A stretch of DNA of 64,000 nucleotides from Pseudomonadota bacterium. GTDB taxonomy: Bacteria; Pseudomonadota; Gammaproteobacteria; Pseudomonadales; Moraxellaceae. Below the pieces are notes generated by a model, which saw only the letters and a list, made by a program, of their open reading frames with translations, did no database searches and was not told the origin of the DNA. The stretch spans positions 22,325-86,324 of the forward strand of contig JAEWKT010000005.1 of assembly GCA_023393635.1 (NCBI GenBank). Reading direction: 5' to 3'. Both the position numbers and the translations under genes were made by a program. Shown one piece after another: positions 9,647-18,627 of this stretch; the first letter of the stretch is position 1, and every line of letters starts with the position of its first letter.

Positions 9647-9679
9647 AAAAAGCCTTAAGACAAGTGATTATCTTAAGGC
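9647..9679 (-). terminator. Terminator after the lipocalin gene
   Basis: GCCTTAAGA (9652-9660) and TCTTAAGGC (9671-9679) form a perfect 9-bp stem with a 10-nt loop, followed by TTTTT on the minus strand. Confidence 0.75.
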
Positions 9680-9699
9680 CTCCCTATATTGAAGTTATT

Positions 9700-10290
9700 T
9701 TATTTGGTATGTGCTGTACGCTCTAACTTACGGATATCATAGCCTTGCTGCCTGGCAGCATCGACATACTCCTGATAAGTTTTTTCACCCAGATTGGGAG
9801 TGCGTGACAAGATCCATAAGTATTTGCGATTAGGGCCGCCTACTAGCGCAGTTTGATAGTTTTCATCAAGCTTTAACACCCAGTAATCGCCTTTGGTAAA
9901 TGGAATCCAGCGCAGGCCTTTGGGTAAAAAGCTGACTTTTAACTTGGTATTGGTATTGTCTAATGCCTTAGCTTCACCTTTAGAAGCAATCATTTCACCA
10001 TTTGCTTTACGACACTGGTTGAGTACCGACACATTACCATTACTTAATTGAGCATAAGTTGCGGTCACATCGCTGGCACATTTGCGCTGAAAATACATGG
10101 GAAAACGCGCAATTTCATACCATGTCCCTGTATAACGTGCCAAATCAACTTGCTCAACTGTTTGTGGCTTGGGGTTTGGGCTAGCAGCATAGGCAAGCGT
10201 GCCTAACACGCCTACACTAATCGCAATCATAACTACCCCATGGCGTTTTATATTTCGTCTTTTCCCAGACTGAACATTTACCTTAATCAT
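9700..10290 (-). CDS. blc: Bacterial lipocalin (Blc-like)
   Basis: This is a periplasmic or membrane-associated lipocalin that probably binds lysophospholipids or fatty acids. The lipocalin signature GTWYEIARFPMYFQR is present, as are the second motif (DYWVLKLDENYQTALVGGP) and the C-terminal LWILSRTP block. The N-terminal hydrophobic segment ends LAYA before ASPNPKP, a signal peptide probably cleaved by signal peptidase I; there is no lipobox cysteine, unlike E. coli Blc. ATG 10290 is selected because GAGAGGA is well spaced; ATG 10296 is too close to it and further upstream in-frame codons lie outside the conserved part. Confidence 0.88.
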   Translation of the reverse strand: MIKVNVQSGKRRNIKRHGVVMIAISVGVLGTLAYAASPNPKPQTVEQVDLARYTGTWYEIARFPMYFQRKCASDVTATYAQLSNGNVSVLNQCRKANGEMIASKGEAKALDNTNTKLKVSFLPKGLRWIPFTKGDYWVLKLDENYQTALVGGPNRKYLWILSRTPNLGEKTYQEYVDAARQQGYDIRKLERTAHTK

Positions 10291-10434
10291 TATCATTTTC
10301 CTCTCGTTGCTCAACGGCCAAAGCCAGTTGCTTGGTGACCTTACATTAAAACACTGAGCAAGCCCACAGGTTCTACCGTAGCAACTGTTTAGTGTCTGTC
10401 TATCACACACCCACTACCATAACTAATTAATCAT

Positions 10435-10463
10435 TAAAAAACCGCCTGTATATTCAGACGGCT
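10435..10463 (-). terminator. Terminator after uvrB
   Basis: GCCGTCTG and CAGGCGGT (with G-U pairs) form the stem around AATATA, followed by TTTTTT on the minus strand, 16 bp past the uvrB stop. Confidence 0.75.
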
Positions 10464-10478
10464 TTCAACTACCTTTAT

Positions 10479-12599
10479 TTAATACAATAGCTGGGCTTTT
10501 AGACGTGTGATCTCATCTCGCATACGCGCAGCCTGTTCAAACTGCAATTGCTTAGCCATATTGTTCATCTCAGTTTCCAGCTTTTTGATGTGCTTGGCAA
10601 ACAGTTTGGGATCAGCCAGTAAATGCTGGTCATCGCTAGATAATGCAATATGCTGATGCAGTTTGGCATCAATGATATCGTCTTCATACACCTCGCCTGT
10701 GTCAATTTCCTTAATGACCTGACGTATGGCACTGCGCGGGGTAATGCCATGTTTTTCATTAAACTCAATTTGCTTAGCGCGACGACGATCCGTTTCATCA
10801 ATAGCACGTTGCATAGAATCAGTCATGCGGTCGGCATATAAAATAGCCTTACCGTTTAAATTACGCGCAGCACGGCCAATAGTCTGGATTAAGGATCGAT
10901 CTGAACGTAAAAAGCCTTCTTTATCGGCATCCAAAATAGCCACCAGCGACACCTCAGGCATATCCAGACCTTCACGCAGTAAGTTAATCCCCACCAGCAC
11001 GTCATATACACCAGTCCGCAGCTCATGAATAATTTTTACCCGCTCCACGGTATCAATATCGGAGTGCAAATAGGCCACCTTAATGCCATATTCTTTTAAA
11101 TAACTGGTTAAATCTTCTGCCATACGCTTGGTTAACGTGGTAATTAATACACGCTCATTAATTGCCTTACGTAAATTGATTTCTGATAGCACATCATCCA
11201 CTTGGGTCAGCACTGGGCGAATTTCAATGATCGGGTCAATCAAACCAGTTGGCCGTACCACCTGCTCTACCACTTGCTCGCTATGTTCCAGCTCATAACG
11301 TGCAGGTGTGGCACTGACAAAAATAGTGGTGGGCGCAATGCGTTCCCATTCCTCAAACTTCATGGGGCGGTTATCCAGCGCACTGGGCAGGCGAAAACCA
11401 TAATTAACCAGATTTTCCTTACGTGAACGGTCACCCTTATACATGGCACCAATTTGTGGTACCGACACATGCGACTCATCAATAATTAATAGGGCGTCTT
11501 CAGGCACATAATCAAACAAAGTTGGCGGTGCTTCACCCGCAGGACGGCCAGACAAATGCCGTGAATAGTTTTCAATGCCATTGCTGTAGCCAAGCTGCTG
11601 GATCATTTCTATGTCATATTTAGTGCGCTGTTCAATACGCTGCGCTTCCAGCAATTTGTCGTGCGCTCTGAAAAACTCCAGTTGTTCGGCCAATTCAGTT
11701 TTAATGGTGCCCACTGCACGCTCAAGGTTTTCTTTGGGGGTGACATAATGACTTTTTGGATAAATGGTAATGCGAGGTACTTTGCGTACCATTTTGCCTG
11801 TTAAGGGATCAAACCAGCGAATTGAATCAATCTCATCATCAAAGATTTCAATCCGAACTGCCATTTGCTCAGATTCGGCAGGAAAAATATCTAAAATTTC
11901 ACCACGCAGACGATACGTACCACGGGTAAATTCCAGCTCGTTACGCGTATATTGCATTTCTACCAGACGACGAATGAGCGCATCACGGTCAATACGATCG
12001 CCTTGCACAATATGCAGTAGCATTTTTAGATAAGCTTCAGGATCACCCAAGCCATAAATAGCCGACACCGACGCCACAATAATGGCATCGCGACGCTCTA
12101 ATAATGAACGTGTGGCAGACAGGCGCATCTGGTCAATATGGTCATTAATGGCAGAGTCTTTTTCAATAAAGGTATCTGAAGATGGCACATAGGCTTCGGG
12201 CTGGTAGTAATCGTAGTAACTGACAAAATACTCAACCGCGTTATTAGGAAAAAATGCCTTGAACTCGCCATATAACTGCGCGGCCAAAGTTTTATTGTGT
12301 GCCATAATAATGGTGGGACGCTGGGTTTGCGCAATCACGTTGGCCATGGTATAGGTTTTACCAGAACCAGTCACACCCAGCAGTAACTGGCCTTTCATAC
12401 CCTGATTAATGCCTTTTACCAGCTTCTCAATGGCTTGTGGCTGGTCACCCGCAGGTGAAAAATCGGTTTTTAAGTCAAATGGTTTATCTAATACTTGTGT
12501 GCCAGACAAATTAACGCCACGTTGTAGGGCCTGTTCCTGAATCTGTGTTGCCACATGATTAAGCTCATCCAAAGAGCGTATTTTAGTTGGTTCACGCAT
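10479..12599 (-). CDS. uvrB: Excinuclease ABC subunit B
   Basis: UvrB is the damage-verifying helicase-like subunit of the UvrABC nucleotide-excision repair nuclease. Walker A is GVTGSGKT at residues 75-82. The beta-hairpin YYDYYQPEAYVP, the DEADlike IIDESHVSVPQ box, SATPARYE and QTIGRAARN (motif VI) are all present. The C-terminal UVR motif (NNMAKQLQFEQAARMRDEI) binds UvrC. At 706 residues it carries about 35 extra N-terminal residues compared with E. coli UvrB, before DFSPAGDQPQAI, so the true start may be internal. Confidence 0.95.
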   Translation of the reverse strand: MREPTKIRSLDELNHVATQIQEQALQRGVNLSGTQVLDKPFDLKTDFSPAGDQPQAIEKLVKGINQGMKGQLLLGVTGSGKTYTMANVIAQTQRPTIIMAHNKTLAAQLYGEFKAFFPNNAVEYFVSYYDYYQPEAYVPSSDTFIEKDSAINDHIDQMRLSATRSLLERRDAIIVASVSAIYGLGDPEAYLKMLLHIVQGDRIDRDALIRRLVEMQYTRNELEFTRGTYRLRGEILDIFPAESEQMAVRIEIFDDEIDSIRWFDPLTGKMVRKVPRITIYPKSHYVTPKENLERAVGTIKTELAEQLEFFRAHDKLLEAQRIEQRTKYDIEMIQQLGYSNGIENYSRHLSGRPAGEAPPTLFDYVPEDALLIIDESHVSVPQIGAMYKGDRSRKENLVNYGFRLPSALDNRPMKFEEWERIAPTTIFVSATPARYELEHSEQVVEQVVRPTGLIDPIIEIRPVLTQVDDVLSEINLRKAINERVLITTLTKRMAEDLTSYLKEYGIKVAYLHSDIDTVERVKIIHELRTGVYDVLVGINLLREGLDMPEVSLVAILDADKEGFLRSDRSLIQTIGRAARNLNGKAILYADRMTDSMQRAIDETDRRRAKQIEFNEKHGITPRSAIRQVIKEIDTGEVYEDDIIDAKLHQHIALSSDDQHLLADPKLFAKHIKKLETEMNNMAKQLQFEQAARMRDEITRLKAQLLY

Positions 12600-12789
12600 T
12601 TAGGCTTAACTCAGTTTATATCTTGAAGAGAACTCTAATAGATAAGGTTTATCCAACGAAAATCAAGCAAAGCTTTGCGCTTAAATGTAAAGGTAGCTGT
12701 GGCTTTACCACAACTATACAGGAGCATAACGAATGTGCCCCTAAAACAGGACGACGACTTAATGCCCTAGCTTTTACACTATAGATCTA
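12600..12789. promoter_or_regulatory. Divergent region between uvrB and marC-like gene
   Basis: The 190 bp between two divergently transcribed genes must carry both promoters. I did not find a convincing LexA box (CTGT-N8-ACAG) near uvrB. Confidence 0.3.
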
Positions 12790-13455
12790 TTGTCTTTTCA
12801 TAATCAATCAATAAAAGGTTTTGGTTTGCCAGATTTATATTTAGTTTCTTTTGCATTGTTTTTTTCACTGTTAAACCCATTTTTAATGAGCATTTATTTA
12901 CTGCCGATGATCCGCAGTTTAGGCTTTGCCCAATTTAATAAAGTGCTTATTCAGGGTGCTTTAATTAGTTCGGTAGTATTTTTGCTCTTTGCCTATGGCG
13001 GTGAGGCGGTTTTTAACCGCTATTTGCAAGTACGTTTTGAATCATTTCAAATTTTTGGCGGCATCATTTTTTTAATTATTGGTTTACGTTATGTGTTTGA
13101 AGGCGCGGATACGCTAGAGTCTACCCGTGGTGGCAAGGCAGAACATTTGGCAGGTAGTGTCGCTATGCCTTTTATGATTGGCCCTGGCACCATTAGTGCG
13201 GCAGTCGTGACGGGAACACGCTTAAATGTATTGGGTTCAGCCATTATTATTATTGCTACTATGGTTTGTACCTGTAGCATATTAATTTTCTTAAAGTTTG
13301 TTCACGATCGGGTAAAAGCCCGCAATGCCCGTTATGTCGATCGCTACGTTGAAATTGTCGGGCGTCTAGCGGCATTGCTGGTAGGCACTATTGCCATAGA
13401 CATGATTGTCACGGGCACGCTTGGCATTATAAAGACGCTACCTTTTGCCCAGTAA
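12790..13455 (+). CDS. MarC-family integral membrane protein
   Basis: The 221-residue protein has six predicted membrane segments and the MarC/UPF0056 pattern: LNPFLMSIYLLPMIR in the first helices and AMPFMIGPGTISAAVVTG in the middle repeat. MarC proteins are inner-membrane proteins of unknown transport function, despite the historical link to multiple antibiotic resistance. The reading frame starts with TTG at 12790 without an obvious Shine-Dalgarno, so the start is uncertain by a few residues. Confidence 0.8.
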   Translation: MSFHNQSIKGFGLPDLYLVSFALFFSLLNPFLMSIYLLPMIRSLGFAQFNKVLIQGALISSVVFLLFAYGGEAVFNRYLQVRFESFQIFGGIIFLIIGLRYVFEGADTLESTRGGKAEHLAGSVAMPFMIGPGTISAAVVTGTRLNVLGSAIIIIATMVCTCSILIFLKFVHDRVKARNARYVDRYVEIVGRLAALLVGTIAIDMIVTGTLGIIKTLPFAQ

Positions 13456-13541
13456 GCCCTTTTCTTTCTCTCTTGATATAACTTCAAAAGTTAAGCGTAA
13501 ATAATTAGCCATATAAAACCCTGCTATTTGCTTCAGCACAC

Positions 13542-13590
13542 ATTAAGGCCCGCGTAATTAGTTTTGCCTGCCGCAGGCCTTAATTTTGTT
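13542..13590 (+). terminator. Probable terminator after marC-like gene
   Basis: ATTAAGGCC (13542-13550) pairs perfectly with GGCCTTAAT (13576-13584). The loop contains the nested palindrome GCCTGCCGCAGGC, and TTTTGTTT follows. Confidence 0.6.
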
Positions 13591-13719
13591 TAGCCAAAGC
13601 AACACACAAAACATCAGGTATAAGCCCTTTTTTGCACAAAGTTCGCCATCCATGGCTCTAACAATTGCCTTCATCATTCCTATAAAAACAAAAGCCCACC
13701 TTAACTGTGCAGCACTCAT

Positions 13720-15363
13720 CTATATAGGTGATGTTTTGTTCGATTTTATTGACCAAATCGAACCCACAGGTGCAATGGCCGCACGGGCTTTTGCCTGTTG
13801 ATAAAAGCGTAAAAATAACAGGGCAAAAATAATGGCTAATCCATCAACCCACACCAGACTTCCAGTGGAGTACCACAAACCAATATCGGGTAATAAATAA
13901 GCAATCATTGAGGTTAGCGGTACAATAAACAAAACCACTGCAATAGTCAGTAAAAGATGTGGTAAGGCACGCGCTGCGCCTACGATATAAGCATAAACCA
14001 GGGACAGGATAAAGACCGTATAATAACTATACATAAACACATGATTATGGCTATGCAATTGCGGTGTAATGACATAACCCCAGCGACCAATCAGCATACT
14101 GCTAAATATTGCTAAAACACAGCCCAGGCATGCCCCAATAGTTAAGTTGGCAATAAACATCACATCTTTACGCTGTTGAGGCGGCGGTAGATTTGGATTC
14201 TTTTGTTTACGCAAGCGCGTTTCTATCCATAAAATATTGCCTGAATAAAATAAAAATGCACCGCCAATACCAAACACCACATAAATCCAGCGCGTCATAT
14301 CGCCACCAAAATTACCAAAATGTAGCGCAAACATGGAACGGATCAGTTTGTCTAATGCCCCACTTTCAGTATTTAAAGTGGCAGTGGAATAAGGCGTATC
14401 CTGATAGGGATTAAAACTCATATAGTCATAATAATCGCCACGCAGCATCTGGTTAGGGCTATATAACGCCACAAAGGCATTGGCTGTTGCGGGAGTATCC
14501 AGTTTCCTGAAGCGAATCGCATCAATTTGATACGCTGGTGCAGCCAGTTTTAGGTTAGCAAGGATTTGGTTAATATCCAGCTTTGGGGCAGGATCAGCAA
14601 TTTGCATCGGTGCTGGACGCTCAAATATCGGCTTGTCTTTAAATACCAGTTTGCCTAGCGCGCCGTAAAACACATCATGAAATGCAAATACCACCACGGT
14701 AATGCTAATAATGATATGAAATGGTAAACTACTAATGCCAATCACATTATGGGCATCCAGCCAGAAACGCTTTTTATTTTTTCCAGGACGGATCGCAAAA
14801 TAATCTTTTATCAGCGTAGGCAATAAAATAATCAGCCCTGACATAATCGCCAAAAAGTACAAGACGGCAACCACGCCCATGACCATGACACCAGCCGTAT
14901 GATGGCCAATCATGCCTGGAATCCCAGCTGTTTCGTGTAGCTGTTCAATCAGCCAGCCAAGTTTGGAGACATTTTCCTGTTTTGCCACCAGTTGACCATT
15001 GCCATCCAGCGTTGCCAACATGCTATTTTGGGCAATATCAATACTATGATCGTCATGTTCTTCATCATGAGCAGCTTCCCACTGCATGGGCGCATTATGC
15101 CCTTCTAATGATGAAAAATTCAGGCTAAATCCTTTTAAAGTTTCTGGATACTGCGCTTGAGCCTGCATAACCAGCTCATTGTATTGATTGACCTGAATGG
15201 GTGAGAGGCTTTGCTGTGGTGGCGTTGCCCACTGGCTAAGATGGTGTTGAAACATGGTCAACCCACCTGCAAAAAAGCAAATAAATAATAAAATTCCAGC
15301 GCTAATACCTACCCAGGTATGAAGGTTCTTGGCTTGCTTAACAAGATCTGCACGTATTTTCAT
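13720..15363 (-). CDS. PepSY-associated TM-helix membrane protein (iron-uptake locus)
   Basis: The protein begins MKIRADLVKQAKNLHTWVGI and has the PepSY_TM layout. A first helix with KNLHTWVGISAGILLFICF is followed by a large periplasmic PepSY region, a HHTAGVMVMGVVAVLYFLAI helix, an IGISSLPFHIIISIT helix and a C-terminal cluster of membrane segments. Such proteins sit beside TonB-dependent siderophore receptors and are thought to reduce or process ferric-siderophores at the inner membrane; that role is inferred. ATG 15363 is preferred to the codon at 15414. The gene begins 1 bp past the stop of the DUF3649-like gene, making a three-gene operon. Confidence 0.85.
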   Translation of the reverse strand: MKIRADLVKQAKNLHTWVGISAGILLFICFFAGGLTMFQHHLSQWATPPQQSLSPIQVNQYNELVMQAQAQYPETLKGFSLNFSSLEGHNAPMQWEAAHDEEHDDHSIDIAQNSMLATLDGNGQLVAKQENVSKLGWLIEQLHETAGIPGMIGHHTAGVMVMGVVAVLYFLAIMSGLIILLPTLIKDYFAIRPGKNKKRFWLDAHNVIGISSLPFHIIISITVVVFAFHDVFYGALGKLVFKDKPIFERPAPMQIADPAPKLDINQILANLKLAAPAYQIDAIRFRKLDTPATANAFVALYSPNQMLRGDYYDYMSFNPYQDTPYSTATLNTESGALDKLIRSMFALHFGNFGGDMTRWIYVVFGIGGAFLFYSGNILWIETRLRKQKNPNLPPPQQRKDVMFIANLTIGACLGCVLAIFSSMLIGRWGYVITPQLHSHNHVFMYSYYTVFILSLVYAYIVGAARALPHLLLTIAVVLFIVPLTSMIAYLLPDIGLWYSTGSLVWVDGLAIIFALLFLRFYQQAKARAAIAPVGSIWSIKSNKTSPI

Positions 15364-15364
15364 A

Positions 15365-15655
15365 TTATCCCCGCAGCGCCAAAACACAACCATAGACCAA
15401 TACATTGGCAACACTATAAATTAAAAGTGCCTGCCACCCTTTAGGGATAATATAAGCCAGAAAAAATACGGGCAACCACACCCACGGGATAAGCCACATG
15501 CCAATTTGGGGAACCATGGCGCGATCCATAGCAGGAAGTGTAAGCTGCATCAGCACTGCCCCCATAGCAACGGCAAAACTCAAACCTAAAAATAAGCCTG
15601 CAAAGGTTTTTGCCCACCAGTCAGGTTGAATCTTTTGCTTATTATTTATTTTCAT
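15365..15655 (-). CDS. DUF3649-like small membrane protein
   Basis: The 96-residue protein has an N-terminal WWAKTFAGLFLGLSFAVAMG helix and two more hydrophobic segments (MWLIPWVWLPVFFLAY and LLIYSVANVLVYGCVL). This matches the small membrane proteins (DUF3649 type) found between DUF3325 and PepSY genes in siderophore loci; the family assignment rests on memory and context. Its start overlaps the end of the DUF3325 gene and its stop abuts the PepSY gene, so the three are translationally coupled. Confidence 0.65.
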   Translation of the reverse strand: MKINNKQKIQPDWWAKTFAGLFLGLSFAVAMGAVLMQLTLPAMDRAMVPQIGMWLIPWVWLPVFFLAYIIPKGWQALLIYSVANVLVYGCVLALRG

Positions 15656-15908
15656 TAGTCATATACCGTTTAAAAAGAGGTAAAAATGGCGCAAATGATC
15701 CTGTCAAAATCAACAGTGCAAGCCACATACAGACAGCCACCAAGGCAGGTAACACATACAGCAAAGCAAAGAAGCCAGTGACCAAAATAATTAACCCCAA
15801 ATACATAAACTGGCCTGAGAGATGGTTTTTAACCAGAGCCTGATTAGGGTGACTCAGATAAAGACTTAGACAGCCAATCAAGGTCAAAATAATGCCAAAA
15901 GATTTCAT
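15642..15908 (-). CDS. DUF3325 family membrane protein
   Basis: The 88-residue protein begins MKSFGIILTLIGCLSLYLS and continues HPNQALVKNHL, which is typical of DUF3325, then has two more membrane helices. It is the first gene of the iron-regulated minus-strand operon, right after a Fur-box-like site. ATG 15908 is chosen because the longer in-frame reading to 15986 would run through the Fur box. Function unknown; members co-occur with siderophore receptors. Confidence 0.75.
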   Translation of the reverse strand: MKSFGIILTLIGCLSLYLSHPNQALVKNHLSGQFMYLGLIILVTGFFALLYVLPALVAVCMWLALLILTGSFAPFLPLFKRYMTNENK

Positions 15909-15924
15909 GGGTGCAACTAAATGT

Positions 15925-15944
15925 AAATAATAACCATTATCTTT
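15925..15944 (-). promoter_or_regulatory. Fur-box-like operator upstream of DUF3325 operon
   Basis: On the minus strand the site reads AAAGATAATGGTTATTATTT. It matches the GATAATGATAATCATTATC consensus over most positions and lies about 17 bp before the DUF3325 ATG. Confidence 0.7.
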
Positions 15945-16023
15945 TAATTTTAATAAAAAGCAAAGAAAATCGATGCTCCGCTCCAAAAAAATTTAAACAC
16001 AAATATTGACTTTAGACGTTTAA

Positions 16024-16043
16024 GTAAAAGATAATCATTATCA
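16024..16043 (+). promoter_or_regulatory. Fur box upstream of the TonB-dependent receptor
   Basis: The core GATAATCATTATC at 16030-16042 is a perfect inverted repeat matching the Fur consensus, 30 bp before the receptor's GTG. Iron-replete repression is expected. Confidence 0.82.
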
Positions 16044-16071
16044 CTAAGATTGTATTTTACTGAGATTTGCT

Positions 16072-18237
16072 GTGAAAAACCACCCTGCTTTAAATTCGCT
16101 TTCGCTTGCGATAAAAACCTCGATGTATATTGCCGTAACAACGCTGGCAAATACCAGTTACGCCGCAGATGAAGGACAACAGCAATTAGCCACCATTGTA
16201 ATCAATGCTCAAAAAGAAGATGCCACGTATACCAAGCCATCCAGCAAGGCAGCCACCAAGCTGGACTTAAGCTTAAAAGAAACCCCGCAAAGTGTGACCG
16301 TTTTTACCAGCCAGCAAATTGAAGACCAGAACTTAACCAGTACCAGTGCTGTTTTAGCCCAAACCCCAGGCGTGACCAGTGTGCAATATGGTCAGGAAGG
16401 TGCAGGCTATGCCACGTATTATTCCCGTGGCTTTGCGATTACCAATGTTCAGCGTGATGGACTACCCACCAGTACGGCATCATTTGGTGGTTCAGATATG
16501 CTGGGTCTTGAAGATTCCGCAATTTATGACCGTATTGAAGTGACCAAAGGTTCAACTGGTCTAACCAGCGGTTCAGGCAATCCAAGTGCCAGTATCAATT
16601 ATGTGCGCAAACGCCCCACTGCCGAATTAACAGGTTCTGTGAATGTGCAAGGTGGAAGCTGGAATAACTATCGTAGCCAGATTGATGTTGGCGGTGCATT
16701 AAATGAGGATGCCAGTATCAGAGGGCGTACGGTTGCCGTCTATGAGCAAGGTGGCAATCAACAAGATCGTTACCACCGTCAAAATGCCGTGATTTATGGC
16801 GCACTGGATTTTGATTTAAGCGCTAAAACCACCTTAACAACCGCTTTGACCGCACAGCAGGTCAAAATTGATGACGCAACACCGCATGGTTTCCCTTTCA
16901 TTAGCCATGATGGTCAAGAACAGGTCAGCTTTGACCGTAAAGACAATGCTGCAGCAAATTTTACGTTTAGTGATACTGAAAAGCTGAATATCTTTTTGGG
17001 GCTGGAGCATCAGTTCAATGATAACTGGCAAGGCGTTGCCAATTATTCTTTTACCAAGGCTGAAAACAAGCGTGAATATGGCGTTGCGGGTTCAGGTGGT
17101 CTAGTGTATGACGCACCGTTTACCATGAATCTGGGCGGTGGTAAAACACTTACACTACAACCTGGCGAAATGGTGGTGACGAGTGGCCGTTTTGAAAGTA
17201 CCCCAGAAGTTCACTCTGTAGATTTATATACCTCTGGTAAATTTGGTGCATTTGGACAAGAGTATGGTGTCAGCTTTGGTATAAATGGTTATAGTCTTGA
17301 ATCTGATGATCCTACTTTTGGCCGCTACTATACCCCTACCTCAATACAAGGCTGGAATGGCAATGTAGCAAGACCCAATATACAGGCAACTGGCCGTACG
17401 ATTGTCGATGAAGTTCAACTGGGTGCTTTTGGGGTAGCAAAACTGCAATTACTTGATCCTTTAAAGCTCATTATTGGTACACGTATCAGCAACTGGGAGC
17501 GTAAAGCAGCAGGCAGTGAACAAAAACAGGACGGTACATTTACACCTTATGCTGGTTTAGTATTTGATATTACAGATTATTTATCAGCGTATACCAGCTA
17601 TACCACCATCTTTAATCCATCGGCTCGAAAAAATGTTAGCGGTGATTACCTTGATCCAGAAGAAGGCAATAGTGTTGAAGCTGGTTTAAAAGCCGATTTT
17701 TATGATGGACGTTTAAATGCCAGTGCAGCTTATTTTTCCATGCAACAGGATAATTTTGCTGTCGTGGATGGTACAAAGCTGACCCCAGAAGGTGGCCAGG
17801 CTTATATTGCTATTGATGGTGCTAAAGTTAAAGGCTATGAGCTATCACTGGCAGGTGAAGTATTACCCAACTGGAACCTACAGGCTGGCTATACCCATAC
17901 TGACGCTAAAGACCAGACAGACAAAGCATTAAATACCTATCTGCCAGAAGATACATTTAAATTGTTTACTACCTATCAATGGGATAAATTTACTGTCGGT
18001 GGTGGTGTCAACTGGCAAAGTGAATTCTATAACGCAACAGCCACTGGCTTAGCGGCCAAACTTACGCGTCAGGAGGATTACTATTTAGTTAATCTAATGG
18101 GACGTTATCAGGTTAAGGATGATGTGAGCCTTGTTTTAAATATTAATAATCTGCTAGATGAAGAATACAAATTAAACGTGTCAAACTCATGGGGTGCAGG
18201 ACGTAATATTACGGCATCAGTAAATTATAAATTCTAA
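16072..18237 (+). CDS. TonB-dependent siderophore receptor
   Basis: This 721-residue outer-membrane receptor takes up ferric siderophores using TonB-ExbBD energy. A signal peptide ends TSYA before ADEGQQQ. A TonB-box-like TIVINAQ follows, then the plug domain (KETPQSVTVFTSQQIEDQ, YYSRGFAITNVQRDGLP, DRIEVTKGSTGLTSGSGNP) and a 22-strand barrel ending in phenylalanine (TASVNYKF). The plug resembles the FhuE/FpvA/FoxA group for hydroxamate or mixed siderophores; the exact ligand is not decidable. It starts with GTG and is divergent from the DUF3325/PepSY operon. Confidence 0.92.
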   Translation: MKNHPALNSLSLAIKTSMYIAVTTLANTSYAADEGQQQLATIVINAQKEDATYTKPSSKAATKLDLSLKETPQSVTVFTSQQIEDQNLTSTSAVLAQTPGVTSVQYGQEGAGYATYYSRGFAITNVQRDGLPTSTASFGGSDMLGLEDSAIYDRIEVTKGSTGLTSGSGNPSASINYVRKRPTAELTGSVNVQGGSWNNYRSQIDVGGALNEDASIRGRTVAVYEQGGNQQDRYHRQNAVIYGALDFDLSAKTTLTTALTAQQVKIDDATPHGFPFISHDGQEQVSFDRKDNAAANFTFSDTEKLNIFLGLEHQFNDNWQGVANYSFTKAENKREYGVAGSGGLVYDAPFTMNLGGGKTLTLQPGEMVVTSGRFESTPEVHSVDLYTSGKFGAFGQEYGVSFGINGYSLESDDPTFGRYYTPTSIQGWNGNVARPNIQATGRTIVDEVQLGAFGVAKLQLLDPLKLIIGTRISNWERKAAGSEQKQDGTFTPYAGLVFDITDYLSAYTSYTTIFNPSARKNVSGDYLDPEEGNSVEAGLKADFYDGRLNASAAYFSMQQDNFAVVDGTKLTPEGGQAYIAIDGAKVKGYELSLAGEVLPNWNLQAGYTHTDAKDQTDKALNTYLPEDTFKLFTTYQWDKFTVGGGVNWQSEFYNATATGLAAKLTRQEDYYLVNLMGRYQVKDDVSLVLNINNLLDEEYKLNVSNSWGAGRNITASVNYKF

Positions 18238-18252
18238 TTTATATTGACAGCC

Positions 18253-18279
18253 AAGGCAGCTTCGGCTGCCTTTTTATTT
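18253..18279 (+). terminator. Terminator after receptor gene
   Basis: AAGGCAGC and GCTGCCTT form a perfect stem around a stable TTCG tetraloop, followed by a T-rich stretch. Confidence 0.9.
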
Positions 18280-18299
18280 ATTAGGCTACAGAAAAATAA

Positions 18300-18470
18300 T
18301 TAACGTTTACCCATTGAGCGTCTTGTGCCAGCAGGTGGCATAAAGGTTTTATCTGCATAACGCTTAGGCCTGGGACGCAACTGTTCAATTGATTCTTCAC
18401 TCTCTTCACCACGCTGCTGCATGGGAAAAGGCAGTTTGGCAACCTGTCTTTTAGCGGGTTTGCTCATCAT
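18300..18470 (-). CDS. Small basic protein (56 aa)
   Basis: I do not recognise a family. The 56-residue protein starts MMSKPAKRQVAKLPFPMQQR and ends TFMPPAGTRRSMGKR. It is strongly basic with a short acidic patch (GEESEESIEQ), suggesting an RNA- or ribosome-associated or disordered protein. AGG lies about nine bases before the second ATG (18467). It is convergent with the receptor gene, whose terminator separates them. The composition and codon phase look coding, but this needs homologues to confirm. Confidence 0.55.
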   Translation of the reverse strand: MMSKPAKRQVAKLPFPMQQRGEESEESIEQLRPRPKRYADKTFMPPAGTRRSMGKR

Positions 18471-18627
18471 GTAAAACCTGTATCTTTAAGTACTATCCTC
18501 TAGTTTAAACCTTTTATTCATGAAACTGTAAAATTATTGATTTGACCTGGCTATGCAACAAATTGCATAATTATTGAGAAACAACAAGCTATTGGTTTAT
18601 GAAAGTCTTATAAAGAGGAACTCACTG

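Noticed and set aside
12587..12784. Plus-strand reading frame between uvrB and marC
   Set aside because: It overlaps the uvrB start, has no ribosome-binding site, no family resemblance and improbable composition.
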